Program-made: the position numbers and the translations under genes
Notes under the pieces: generated by a model
Database searches by the model: none
Seen by the model: only the letters and a program-made list of their open reading frames with translations
What the model was told of the DNA's origin: nothing
Shown here: piece after piece, positions 36,787 through 45,161 of the stretch
Layout of the letters: the number at the start of each line of letters is the position of its first letter
Numbering within the stretch: position 1 is the first letter of the stretch
From: Pseudoalteromonas fuliginea
GTDB lineage: Bacteria; Pseudomonadota; Gammaproteobacteria; Enterobacterales; Alteromonadaceae
NCBI RefSeq assembly: GCF_000690055.1
Contig: NZ_JJNZ01000014.1
Location: forward strand, 1 to 59,765
DNA length: 59,765 nt
Reading direction: 5' to 3'

Positions 36787-36814
36787 GCACCGGCGTTATC
36801 GCACCGGCGTTATC
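36787..36814. repeat. two perfect 14-bp tandem repeats
   Basis: GCACCGGCGTTATC occurs twice in direct succession, then GTGC. Probable slippage product within a former terminator stem downstream of the metallo-beta-lactamase-fold gene. Confidence 0.75.
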
Positions 36815-36907
36815 GTGCTAATGTATTTATAATGACGGTATATGTCGCTTTAAAGCGATACTCATTACTAATATAAAAGCATAGTGCACTTCTTTTTATG
36901 AAAGCCC

Positions 36908-36941
36908 TCAAAAAAATAGTCTGTATAAAAATACAGACTAT
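36908..36941 (-). terminator. terminator of the CBM-GH10 gene
   Basis: ATAGTCTGTAT (36916-36926) and ATACAGACTAT (36931-36941) form a perfect 11-bp stem; on the minus strand a run of six to seven T follows. Although it contains ATAGTC it lacks the TGAC half and is not counted as a locus motif. Confidence 0.8.
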
Positions 36942-36972
36942 CAAATGTGGGGTTAATTACTTTTAGTTTGGT

Positions 36973-39192
36973 TTATTGTTCTACCAAAGTGACCGATACG
37001 TCGTCTACATAAAAATCAGCAGTCAGTTCGTTTGACTCAACATAAAGTAAAGCGGCGCTTTCCTCGGTTGTTATTGAATGGGTATAAGTGCCCGAAAGCT
37101 GTACCCAATCGCCTGCAACTACGTTTTTAACAGTGGTTAGCTCGAGGTATTCAGTGCTCGCATGCTCAATTTGCAGTGTGAGCTTAACTCCTGGCGATAC
37201 CGCTGCATTATCGTCAGATAACTTAACCCACGCAGATACATTATAGGTTTTACCTGCTGTAAATAGGCCTTTTGCATCTTTTTGTAACCCATTCCACGTT
37301 TCAGTTCGCCCTTGTACTAAAGCACTATTATTTCCGCTGTGAGCTTGGGTTGTTTCAAGTGAAATAGTAGCACTGCCTCGTGATTGCCATGAATCAAGAC
37401 CGGCTTCAAAGTCACCATTAGTTAGCAGCTCTGCTGAAGGCTCTGCTACTTCAATTAGCTCTTGCAGCGCATCGGCAACACCTTGCAAAGCCGGTTTTGG
37501 TGTATAGTCATTAAAGAATAACAGTGGCCATTCAGTTGTCGGTTCTGGCCAAGTTTGTAACCAACTATCACCATCAATTACACCCCAAATAGTAATACCA
37601 CCGCGCTGATCTTCAGGTACCGTTTCTAGGTAGGTTTTAACAATATCGTAATAGTACTGCTTTTGTTCATCCGCTCTTTCACTTGTTAAGTAAGTTAGAG
37701 GAATGCCGCCTTCGTTGTTCATACGAACATCTAGCTCGGTAATTTTCACTTTTATTTTAGGGCGAATATCGACCACTTTTTGAAGGTGTGCCTGAATGGT
37801 TGAAATGTCAGGGCTGTTAAGTGAAATATGAGATTGAAACCCTATGCCATCAATAGGCACGCCGTTGTTGTGAAAATCGTTAACCATAGATATAACGGCA
37901 TCTAATTTATCGGCGTTCCAAATCAGGTTATAATCGTTGTAATATAAATCAGCATCAGGGTCGGCCGCTCTTGCTGCTTTATAGGCTAACGGTAAAAATT
38001 CGGCTCCTATATTTTCAAACCATACAGATTCATCGGCGCTGTCGTTTGTGGTTTTTTCACCACGATATTTACCATTTTCCATAAACGCTTCGTTAACTAC
38101 ATCCCAGCTAACTACGGTATCGTTATCGCCTTCTTCTTCAAAATGAGTGGCAACTTGAGTGATGTGATTTTCCATCATGGTTATCCACGCGGCTTTATCA
38201 CCTTGAAAACTTTGCATCCAAGGCGCAATTTGCGAGTGCCAAACAAAAACATGGCCATGTACCGTGAGTGAGTTCTCTTTGGCGTAGTTAACTAGCTCAT
38301 CAGAATCATCGTAAAAAAATCCGCCTTGGGTTGGTTGTAAATAGGTAGGCTTCATAATGTTTTCAGCAGAGAGCTGATTAAAGTGTTGTTCAATAATCGC
38401 TTTAATCTCTGGTCTGTCTATTATGCTGTTACCAAAACCACCCGCTGGCACAGCCACACCAATATTAAAATTAGGTGCTAATGCTTTTAAACTTTGTGCA
38501 GTTACTTCGCTGTATTGAACATCGGGTATTTCTTCTGCTGGGACATCGTCTAAAATAAAGCCTGAAAATTCGTCTAGGTATATAGGCTTGTTAATGTTCT
38601 CTTTTTTTGAAAAGTGAATTGCCAGCCTAACTAAGGAGTCAGCTTCAGCTGTTGCGGCTGTTAATGTTATTTTTTGCCACTCGCCTGTGAGTGTTTCTTT
38701 TACTAGGCTAAGTTGACCATAATCTGGCGCAGGTGTTTGAATCCAAAAATCGGCACTGGTTCCTTCTTCCCCTTTGGCCCAAACACTAAACTCGTAATTT
38801 TTACCTCCAGTGATAGGAAGGTCTTCATAAGCTATTTCAATTCCCCAAGGGTTGTCACCCAATGTATTAACAATAACCTCAGCTGCTTTGGTGCCTTTGT
38901 AAGTATTAACGCCTTCTTGCGATTCAATTACCTCTATAGTAGAAGTAGCGCTTGATTCTTGATCTGGTCTAAATACCCAATTCCCGACGGGCGTTGTTTG
39001 CCCTGAAGTGTCTTCTTCAAACCCACCATTTGTTATTTCAGCTGCTATTGGCGCTTCAGGCGCTGGAGTATCAGGGGCTACTACTTCAGGTATGGGTTCA
39101 GGCACTGGTGTATCTTTATTATCCCCCCCGCACGCCATTAATAGTGATACTAAGGTCACTAATCCGGTGTTACGAAAAATCGATTTATTCAT
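36973..39192 (-). CDS. multidomain GH10 xylanase lipoprotein with two carbohydrate-binding modules
   Basis: 739 residues. Signal ends LLMAC-GG with Cys21 as lipid site, then a Pro-rich linker. Residues 52-215 form a CBM4/9-type sandwich (TNGGFEEDTSG, IYLDEFSGFIL); 230-575 a GH10 barrel with acid/base Glu368 in SWDVVNEAF and nucleophile Glu486 in KVKITELDVRM; 585-739 a second CBM4/9-type module (TNGDFEAGLDSWQSRG, FYVDDVSVTL). The architecture suits a surface-anchored enzyme that grips insoluble xylan and hands fragments to the TonB receptor. A locus palindrome is 112 bp upstream, a weaker one about 325 bp upstream. A hairpin terminator follows. Confidence 0.9.
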   Translation of the reverse strand: MNKSIFRNTGLVTLVSLLMACGGDNKDTPVPEPIPEVVAPDTPAPEAPIAAEITNGGFEEDTSGQTTPVGNWVFRPDQESSATSTIEVIESQEGVNTYKGTKAAEVIVNTLGDNPWGIEIAYEDLPITGGKNYEFSVWAKGEEGTSADFWIQTPAPDYGQLSLVKETLTGEWQKITLTAATAEADSLVRLAIHFSKKENINKPIYLDEFSGFILDDVPAEEIPDVQYSEVTAQSLKALAPNFNIGVAVPAGGFGNSIIDRPEIKAIIEQHFNQLSAENIMKPTYLQPTQGGFFYDDSDELVNYAKENSLTVHGHVFVWHSQIAPWMQSFQGDKAAWITMMENHITQVATHFEEEGDNDTVVSWDVVNEAFMENGKYRGEKTTNDSADESVWFENIGAEFLPLAYKAARAADPDADLYYNDYNLIWNADKLDAVISMVNDFHNNGVPIDGIGFQSHISLNSPDISTIQAHLQKVVDIRPKIKVKITELDVRMNNEGGIPLTYLTSERADEQKQYYYDIVKTYLETVPEDQRGGITIWGVIDGDSWLQTWPEPTTEWPLLFFNDYTPKPALQGVADALQELIEVAEPSAELLTNGDFEAGLDSWQSRGSATISLETTQAHSGNNSALVQGRTETWNGLQKDAKGLFTAGKTYNVSAWVKLSDDNAAVSPGVKLTLQIEHASTEYLELTTVKNVVAGDWVQLSGTYTHSITTEESAALLYVESNELTADFYVDDVSVTLVEQ

Positions 39193-39303
39193 TTTTTATT
39201 CCTTAGACTAAAGCAATAAATGAGTCGTTTTTGAACTAGGTGCAGTAAAGCCATTTGAGTGAATAAAATATGATAGAGTCTTTCTACTGCACCATAAATT
39301 ATA

Positions 39304-39320
39304 TTATTCAATATGACTAT
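39304..39320 (-). promoter_or_regulatory. xylan-locus palindrome before CBM-GH10
   Basis: Minus strand ATAGTCATATTGAATAA; first half exact, second half TGAA instead of TGAC. Located 112 bp before the start codon. Confidence 0.5.
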
Positions 39321-39516
39321 AACTAATTATAAAAACAAACAGTCATTTATATTTATTATTTTAATATCTCTTCAAACGTTAATATTTACCTTGTACAAGA
39401 GCACAAATATAAAATTAAAATCATCGAGTTATAGTTAAGGTTTAAATTAAAATTTATTGTTTTATATTGTGTGTGTGAATATACAATTATTAAATTAACC
39501 TAAAACCAACATTGTT

Positions 39517-39533
39517 ATAGTCTATTTAACAAT
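39517..39533 (+). promoter_or_regulatory. weak xylan-locus motif
   Basis: ATAGTCTATTTAACAAT; first half exact, second half AAC rather than GAC. The same variant type occurs before the NUDIX regulator at 54832. Low-confidence site far from the nearest start. Confidence 0.3.
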
Positions 39534-39711
39534 AAGTATCAAGGCTAAAATTTAACCCGTTGCATATTGAGTATGCTTTGAGTTTGAGAAAAATAATTAA
39601 ATAGAAGGTGTAAGTGATACTTGTGCTTGTATTACTTCGGTAAGATCAAGGTTTACCAGCTCATCGCTTAGTAAAATGACTTTTATTAGCCCCTATGTGG
39701 AAATTTGCAAA

Positions 39712-39746
39712 CAAAAAAAGCCGAGTATTTAAAAATACTCGGCTTT
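39712..39746 (-). terminator. terminator of the secreted GH10 gene
   Basis: AAAGCCGAGTATTT and AAATACTCGGCTTT style arms (39717-39746) form a near-perfect stem; seven T follow on the minus strand. Strong intrinsic terminator 16 bp after the stop. Confidence 0.85.
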
Positions 39747-39762
39747 GACTACACAATGCGGT

Positions 39763-40896
39763 TTACTGAACTACATCAGCAATTGTTTTAATAACTGGCT
39801 TAGGGTTTAAATTACGATCCCATAGTAATGGGTAGTTTGTTCTGTTTGGGATTGGGTAGTCGTTTTTCCACGACATACCATCGTGTAATCCCCAAAAGGT
39901 TACGCGGTCTATCTTGTCGCGCTTTGCATAAAACAATTCAAACAAGGCTTTATAACGGGCGTTTAGTTGCGCCTCTACGTCGCTTGGCAAGCCATTTTTG
40001 TATGGGTCGAGGTAGGTTTCAAACTCTTCTAGCTGAAATTGTGGTTTCATCATATCGGTGCCGGTAATTTGCCCCTCTTTTGTTAACGGCAGCACGTCTA
40101 TATCAAGCTCGGTGATCATCACTTTTATACCCAGCGCGGCGTAGGCGTCAATGGCTTGTTCAATATATTGCATTTTAGGAAAATTAAGCCCCCAGTGCGC
40201 TTGTATGCCTATGCCGTCGATTCGAATTCCTTCTTTTTGCAGCATTTTGATCATACGTATAATGCCGTCTCTTTTTTCTGGTCGCCATGCATTAAAGTCG
40301 TTGTAATAAAGCTCAGTATTAGGTGAATACTGCTGGGCGTATTTAAACGCGGCTTTTACCATCGTATCACCATTACCTATGCGGTTAACCCACACAGTTG
40401 GGCGATAAGAGCCGTCATCAGCTATTACTTCGTTTACTACATCCCACGCATCTACTTTGTTTTTATAGCGCCCTGCTACCAGCTCTATGTGTTTGCGCAT
40501 TTGCTCAAGCTGCTCTGCAGGGGTATTTGGCTCATTTTTGCTATTTGTAAAAAACCAGTCAGGCGTTTGGTTATGCCACACTAAGGTGTGCCCTACCGTA
40601 AACATGTTATTTTGCTTGGCAAAATCTATAAACGCATCTGCACCACTAAAATCAACCTTACCTTGCTGTGGGTAAATTACTTCTGCTTTCATAGCATTTT
40701 CAAGCGTCACTGTATTAAATTGCTTAGCAATAATTGACTGTGCGGCGGTGTTTTGACCTGTCACTATATCTTGATTTACAGCAACCCCCATTTTGAATGA
40801 GTCTGCAAAGGTGTTTTTAAGGGCTGGGTCTTGTGCAGCGTCTACGCTTAATGATCCTGCAAGTAAAAGCAGGCTAAGTGTGTATTTTTTATGCAT
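39763..40896 (-). CDS. secreted GH10 endo-beta-1,4-xylanase
   Basis: 377 residues with a normal signal peptide (TLSLLLLAGSLSVDA, cleavage before AQD). GH10 barrel only, with acid/base Glu156 in DAWDVVNEVI and nucleophile Glu263 in VMITELDIDVL, plus VGHTLVWHNQTPDW and GIGIQAHWGL. It should be periplasmic or secreted and act on xylan or xylo-oligosaccharides. It is closely related to the GH10 lipoprotein at 30502 (same length and motifs) but lacks the lipid cysteine, so the two copies probably work in different compartments. Divergent from the SMP-30 gene across a locus motif 65 bp upstream. Confidence 0.92.
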   Translation of the reverse strand: MHKKYTLSLLLLAGSLSVDAAQDPALKNTFADSFKMGVAVNQDIVTGQNTAAQSIIAKQFNTVTLENAMKAEVIYPQQGKVDFSGADAFIDFAKQNNMFTVGHTLVWHNQTPDWFFTNSKNEPNTPAEQLEQMRKHIELVAGRYKNKVDAWDVVNEVIADDGSYRPTVWVNRIGNGDTMVKAAFKYAQQYSPNTELYYNDFNAWRPEKRDGIIRMIKMLQKEGIRIDGIGIQAHWGLNFPKMQYIEQAIDAYAALGIKVMITELDIDVLPLTKEGQITGTDMMKPQFQLEEFETYLDPYKNGLPSDVEAQLNARYKALFELFYAKRDKIDRVTFWGLHDGMSWKNDYPIPNRTNYPLLWDRNLNPKPVIKTIADVVQ

Positions 40897-40960
40897 GTGT
40901 GTGCTCCGTTGAATCGTTATTATTTTCGATAAATATCATACAACGAAAAAAATAAATGAT

Positions 40961-40977
40961 ATAGTCAATGTGACCAT
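40961..40977 (+). promoter_or_regulatory. xylan-locus palindrome between GH10 and SMP-30 genes
   Basis: ATAGTCAATGTGACCAT: GTCA-ATG-TGAC core is a perfect palindrome. The same 17-mer, and several bases on each side, recurs inverted at 51940. It is 35 bp before the SMP-30 start and 65 bp before the divergent GH10 start. Confidence 0.7.
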
Positions 40978-41011
40978 TAATTATAAATTAAACAAACCTG
41001 AGTAAACGTCC

Positions 41012-41986
41012 ATGCTAAAAACACACAAAAAAACGCTAAGCTTAGTTATATTAATGCTCTGTATAAATAAAACAGCGCTGGCACAACAACTTCAAAACCC
41101 AGCTTTGTTAAACGCTGTAAACAGCCAAAGCAATGAGCAATCACCGCTAATAAAGGGCGTAATACCCACACTTGTTAGTGACGATTTTTTGTTTTTAGAA
41201 GGCCCAACGTGGTCAAGCCAAGACAATGCGTTTTATTTTTCAGAAATGAACTTTGCAAGCCTGCAAGCACTAGGCCCCGACTCCACCATTTATAAATTGC
41301 AATTGCCTAATACCATCACCACTTATTTAAAACACAGTGGTACAAATGGCCTGTATGCAAAAAGCGGCAACCTTTATAACCTTAACCACAATACGCAGTC
41401 GCTTTCTAAAATTAATATAAAAAGTAAGACCAATACCGTAATAGTCAATAAGTTTGATGGGTTAAGCTTTAGCTCGCCAAACGATATGACTATGCACAGA
41501 AATGGCGATATTTACTTTACAGATCCTAATTGGCAACTAGGCGAACGCACTCAGCAAATACCTTATACCGGTGTGTATAAGTTAAGTAATATGGGCGTAC
41601 TTAGTTTAATTGACGCTACGCTTGAAAAGCCCAACGGTGTTGCACTATCCCCAGATCAGCATACCCTTTATATTGGTGATTTTAGTAACCGCGTAAGCAA
41701 ATACACTATTGATGAAAACGGTGATATTTCACCACGCGAAGACTTTATTAAAGTAACCTCCCCCGATGGTATAAAAGTAGATTCTGCTGGCAATATTTAC
41801 GTTAGCAGCCACAGTAAAGGCGTTATTAATATTTATACGCCAGAAGGTGCATTCATCGATAAAATTGAACTGGGCCCTAATGTAACTAACCTTGCGTTTG
41901 GTGGTAAAAACCGAAAAACATTATTAATAACTACCGCTAAGGGATTGTTTACGCTTGATGTAAAAGTAGCGGGTTTGGCTAATTAG
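41012..41986 (+). CDS. exported SMP-30/gluconolactonase-family lactonase
   Basis: 324 residues with a signal peptide (KTLSLVILMLCINKTALA). Six-bladed propeller of the SMP-30/gluconolactonase family: FLEGPTWSSQDNAFYFSEM with the metal glutamate, KFDGLSFSSPNDMTMHRNGDIYFTDPNW with the Asn and Asp ligands, KPNGVALSPDQHTLYIGD, and VTSPDGIKVDSAGNIYVSS with the catalytic-type Asp. It probably opens a sugar lactone such as xylonolactone or an ester in the periplasm. Divergent from the secreted GH10 across a shared locus palindrome, so it is part of the xylan response. A strong bidirectional terminator lies downstream. Confidence 0.8.
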   Translation: MLKTHKKTLSLVILMLCINKTALAQQLQNPALLNAVNSQSNEQSPLIKGVIPTLVSDDFLFLEGPTWSSQDNAFYFSEMNFASLQALGPDSTIYKLQLPNTITTYLKHSGTNGLYAKSGNLYNLNHNTQSLSKINIKSKTNTVIVNKFDGLSFSSPNDMTMHRNGDIYFTDPNWQLGERTQQIPYTGVYKLSNMGVLSLIDATLEKPNGVALSPDQHTLYIGDFSNRVSKYTIDENGDISPREDFIKVTSPDGIKVDSAGNIYVSSHSKGVINIYTPEGAFIDKIELGPNVTNLAFGGKNRKTLLITTAKGLFTLDVKVAGLAN

Positions 41987-42040
41987 CTAAATTAGTTAAG
42001 CAACTTATTAACGAGAAAAGTTAGCTTACTCGTTGTACAT

Positions 42041-42075
42041 AAAAAACCGGTGTAACTTGGTTACACCGGTTTTTT
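42041..42075. terminator. strong bidirectional terminator
   Basis: Perfect 16-bp arms AAAAAACCGGTGTAAC and GTTACACCGGTTTTTT with a 3-base loop. Ends both the plus-strand SMP-30 gene and the minus-strand GH8 gene. Confidence 0.92.
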
Positions 42076-42109
42076 GCTGCCTAAGTTTTTGCTGCTTAGG
42101 TATTGTTAT

Positions 42110-43390
42110 TTAATTAAACGTGTTGTTATAAAACTTAAAATTGCCCGATACATGCAGCATAGCTAACATATACAGCGAACCATTGTAGTAACGATAATCA
42201 CCTGTTGGTTGCGATAAAGACCAAAATTCGTTAAAAAACTCATTTGCTTGCCCAGCGTTTGTTGAAGCAAGTAACGCTACTGCATTCGCGGCTTTTTGAC
42301 CTTCGCCTGCACAGCCTTTGTTTTGCGCTCCACCGTACGAATACACTTGCTCGTAACAGTTATTGCTGTTGTTAGTTTTTGCATAACTTAAAAAGCCCAG
42401 TGCTTTATTTACTGCGCTTTTATGCCACGCTTGAGCACCCATTAAATGCGCGTCTAAACCCACATTCATAATTACGCGCCATGCATCAAATTCATACCAT
42501 TGACCTGGGTTTGCTTGGTCGTTAAAAATGTAGCCAATAACAGGGCTGCCATCTAAGCGCGATAAAAATGTAGGTAAGTTCCAATGCGGGCTACCACTTA
42601 CTTTTGTAAAATGGTTTTTAAGTAAGGTTCTACTTTTTGTGGCTACTTGTCGCCAGTAAGTTTTGTCTGCTTGGTTAGTTACGTTATTTGCAAAGTAGTC
42701 ATAAAACGCAGGTATGTGATAAGAAGGGTCTGTTAGGTTATCAATGTAAGGCGAAAAGCGGATTATTTGGTTTTGCATCAGCTTGTTTTTAATTGTGTTT
42801 AACATGGTAATGGCATCAGCATAATAATCAAATTCGCCCGAATTACCCCAACGAGCTGACGCATTAAGTAATGCAAAAGCAAAGTATTCTTCGCCATCGG
42901 GAGCGGGGCCCTCATCTACTTTATAAACAAAGCCGTTTTGATTAAGCTTTAGTTTCCACGCGTAAACACCTTGTTTTTTTACATCAGGGTGATTGTCTGG
43001 ATTTTTTTGATACGCTTTAGCAAAGCGCCACAGGTTATCAAATTCTTCTTGTTTATTAAGCATGACAGCGGCGGTCATTCCCCACGATTGCCCTTCTGTT
43101 CTTATATCGTCGCCTTCATCTGGGTTAATTGCTTTTATGTAGTGTGCTTTATAAACACCGTTTTCGGTGTACGGGTAGTAAAGTTGTTGAGTGTTGTTAT
43201 AGCCAAACATATTGTCAAAAGTACTATTCACCTTTTGCTGTATGTTCGTTTTACCCATTTCTTGTGCAAGGTTACGGTAAGTCCCAGAACTGTCGGCGCC
43301 TACACTCGATGGGTTATTATTGAATGCAGCAAGTGCTTGATAGCTTATTAGTGTTAACAATAAAGTTGTTATTTTAAAAAATACTTTCAT
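42110..43390 (-). CDS. GH8 endo-xylanase, cold-active Pseudoalteromonas type
   Basis: 426 residues; signal peptide 1-21, mature enzyme starting AFNNNPSSVG. The whole sequence agrees closely with the P. haloplanktis family 8 xylanase as I remember it. The acid Glu is at mature position 78 (IRTEGQSWGM), the xylanase-type PAPDGEEYFAFALL follows, and the base Asp should be in the FDAWRVIMNV region. It hydrolyses beta-1,4-xylan with inversion, preferring long chains. The frame opens upstream at 43462, but ATG 43390 has GAGG 8 bp before it and gives the signal peptide. A perfect locus palindrome sits 44 bp upstream in the -35/-10 spacer. Confidence 0.95.
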   Translation of the reverse strand: MKVFFKITTLLLTLISYQALAAFNNNPSSVGADSSGTYRNLAQEMGKTNIQQKVNSTFDNMFGYNNTQQLYYPYTENGVYKAHYIKAINPDEGDDIRTEGQSWGMTAAVMLNKQEEFDNLWRFAKAYQKNPDNHPDVKKQGVYAWKLKLNQNGFVYKVDEGPAPDGEEYFAFALLNASARWGNSGEFDYYADAITMLNTIKNKLMQNQIIRFSPYIDNLTDPSYHIPAFYDYFANNVTNQADKTYWRQVATKSRTLLKNHFTKVSGSPHWNLPTFLSRLDGSPVIGYIFNDQANPGQWYEFDAWRVIMNVGLDAHLMGAQAWHKSAVNKALGFLSYAKTNNSNNCYEQVYSYGGAQNKGCAGEGQKAANAVALLASTNAGQANEFFNEFWSLSQPTGDYRYYNGSLYMLAMLHVSGNFKFYNNTFN

Positions 43391-43433
43391 GTTTATCCTC
43401 TTTATTTGGATTATATCAGCGTGCAAATTAAAT

Positions 43434-43450
43434 ATAGTCTTTTTGACCAT
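43434..43450 (-). promoter_or_regulatory. xylan-locus palindrome in the GH8 promoter
   Basis: Plus-strand form ATAGTCTTTTTGACCAT. On the minus strand TTGATC and TATATT are 16 bp apart and the palindrome fills the spacer and overlaps the -10 box, a position that suits repression. Confidence 0.65.
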
Positions 43451-43524
43451 TTGATCAAGCAATTCTCAAAAATATTTGTTTTATAAACTAAGTGAAGTGA
43501 GTGAGGTGTTTAAATAGTGCCTAA

Positions 43525-43554
43525 AATGCAAAAGGCCGCTTAAAAAGCGGCCTT
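43525..43554 (-). terminator. terminator of the SapC-ThuA operon
   Basis: AAGGCCGCTT and AAGCGGCCTT (43532-43554) form a perfect 10-bp stem, followed on the minus strand by TTTTGCATTTT. About 45 bp after the ThuA stop. Confidence 0.8.
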
Positions 43555-43598
43555 GAACGATGTAAATAATACTAAAAAGTACATTTATGAGTTATTCA

Positions 43599-44426
43599 TT
43601 AATTAATGCTTTTTAACCCTTTACCTGTTGCAGCCCAATAAATTCCGCCATAAATATGCTCGGTTAAAAATTCACTTTTATACACTGCATTAGTATGCCC
43701 AAGGGCTGTGTAAAATGATCGACCACCATCGTAATTGTGATACCACGAAATAGGATGAAACGCCCCCATACCCGAGCCTGTTTTGTTATTACCCCAATCG
43801 GCAGCTGGGTTGTAAGTTTGCTCATCAACCGTGAGTAAGTAGTTTAACTTAGTTAGCTCTGGCCCAAATTCGTACCACTCGTCGGTCCAAAGCATTTCCT
43901 GCGGCATATGGTTTAAGCCAATAAAGTGAGTATTAGGTACTTTACTTAGTACGCCAGTTTGAATAATAGGATGAATGTTAAAGGTGCGCCCCACCAGCTT
44001 TTGGTACCACGCCCAGTCGTATTCGGTATCTGATGCGCTATGAATACCAACAAAGCCTTTACCTGCTTTTACAAATCGCTCAAGCGCGGCTTGCTCTTTT
44101 GGGTTTAAAATATCGCCCGTGGTTGATAAGAATACCACTACATCAACATTTTTTAAGTAATCGTCGTTAAAATAATGGCTTTCTTCGTGCCAAATTAAGT
44201 TGAAAAAGTGCTTATCGGCTAAGCCTTCTAGCGCTTTAACGCCTTCGGTTTGCGACTTATGGTGCCACCCTGCGGTTTTTGTAAATAGCAGCACATTAAA
44301 TTGCTTTTTAGGGAGGGTATCAAACCCTGTAGCATTACTTTTTTGCACTGTTGCCATACTCAGTGCCAATACAACAAAGCTTAATAGCCAACCTTTATAT
44401 GCGAATCTAGATAAAGAAAAAGACAT
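43599..44426 (-). CDS. exported ThuA-domain protein
   Basis: About 275 residues with a signal peptide (SFVVLALSMATVQKSNA). The body is a ThuA (class I glutamine amidotransferase-like) domain: FNVLLFTKTAGWHHKSQTEGV, VDVVVFLSTTGDIL, GKGFVGIHSASDTEYDW, and GSGMGAFHPISWYHNYDGGR with the GHTNAVY end. ThuA domains occur with sugar oxidoreductases and in trehalose/sucrose interconversion; the reaction is unsettled. ATG 44426 has AGGA 7 bp upstream and is preferred over 44450. It starts 8 bp after the DUF6445-like gene and is the last gene of the five-gene operon. Confidence 0.8.
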   Translation of the reverse strand: MSFSLSRFAYKGWLLSFVVLALSMATVQKSNATGFDTLPKKQFNVLLFTKTAGWHHKSQTEGVKALEGLADKHFFNLIWHEESHYFNDDYLKNVDVVVFLSTTGDILNPKEQAALERFVKAGKGFVGIHSASDTEYDWAWYQKLVGRTFNIHPIIQTGVLSKVPNTHFIGLNHMPQEMLWTDEWYEFGPELTKLNYLLTVDEQTYNPAADWGNNKTGSGMGAFHPISWYHNYDGGRSFYTALGHTNAVYKSEFLTEHIYGGIYWAATGKGLKSIN

Positions 44427-44433
44427 AGTATTC

Positions 44434-45156
44434 CTATTTAAAATGAACAAACATATTAGCCGTTAGCCGCCCTGTTTGTGGACACGACGAAATATCGGTA
44501 GACGTGTTAAGTAAACTGGTGTGCAGCAAATACCCAGGAAACACAATAAGCCTATTTGGCTTATATTCTATGTGCTTGTAGCACTCAAACTCACTGTGCT
44601 GCGTGGTGCAGTAACTAGGCTTTACCTTACTGTGTTCAAGGATGTGTTGAGCATACATTAAATACGTGTTTTTGCGCTTTGTGCTTATTGTTTCAAACCC
44701 TGTTTTTTTATGCCTAAAAAACCCAGTGCCGCCATGCTCGCCTTCGCCAAGGTAATGAATAATGGCAATTAAGTTAGGATCGTTTGTATCAAAGTGTGGC
44801 AAGGTTTGTATTGGTGATAGCTGCTTCTGCGTTTTAGTAATTAACGATAAGGTATTATCTTTTGGGTATGGGGTAAGTGTTTGCCCAATATTAAATACGT
44901 TATAAAACCCCTGTATAAGCGGCTTTAGGTAATCAACCACACATTGCTTTGGCAGCGGCATGCGTAAACCTGGGTATTGAGTGAGTTCGTCAGGTTTAAA
45001 CTCTCCCTGATTTTGCGCATGATTTTCATCAGCACTTTGCGCTAAGTTTATAAGTTTTTGCGGCTCACTCAGGTAGTCGTCAATTATAATAATTGGCGTT
45101 TGCTCTTGCCCTATAAACTCATACTGCGGCTGTAAGTTATTGCCAAGTGTTAGCAT
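44434..45156 (-). CDS. DUF6445-like protein, 2OG-dioxygenase-like pattern
   Basis: 240 residues, no signal peptide. The sequence IIIIDDYLSEPQKLINLA, then TLPHFDTNDPNLIAIIHYL (HxD), GGTGFFRHKKTG, and YKPNRLIVFPGYLLHTSLL (distal His) with a later TGRLTANMF has the HxD...H order of Fe(II)/2-oxoglutarate oxygenase folds. I recognise it as the DUF6445-type partner that accompanies tryptophan-halogenase-like genes in TonB-receptor loci. Activity unknown. It lies 5 bp after the halogenase-like gene and 7 bp before ThuA, so translation is probably coupled. Confidence 0.65.
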   Translation of the reverse strand: MLTLGNNLQPQYEFIGQEQTPIIIIDDYLSEPQKLINLAQSADENHAQNQGEFKPDELTQYPGLRMPLPKQCVVDYLKPLIQGFYNVFNIGQTLTPYPKDNTLSLITKTQKQLSPIQTLPHFDTNDPNLIAIIHYLGEGEHGGTGFFRHKKTGFETISTKRKNTYLMYAQHILEHSKVKPSYCTTQHSEFECYKHIEYKPNRLIVFPGYLLHTSLLNTSTDISSCPQTGRLTANMFVHFK

Positions 45157-45161
45157 AATAC

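Larger units (their letters stand above)
39193..39716. other. AT-rich promoter region of the CBM-GH10 gene
   Basis: No gene. It holds two motif sites (39304, 39517) and otherwise very AT-rich DNA up to the terminator of the next minus-strand gene. Confidence 0.5.

Noticed and set aside
36916..36941. ATAGTC-containing palindrome as another xylan operator
   Set aside because: The arms continue as CTGTAT/ATACAG and lack GTCA/TGAC spacing; with the T-run on the minus strand it is a terminator.
42041..42075. Long perfect palindrome as a regulatory operator
   Set aside because: Sixteen-bp GC-containing stem with U-runs on both strands between converging genes is a bidirectional terminator.
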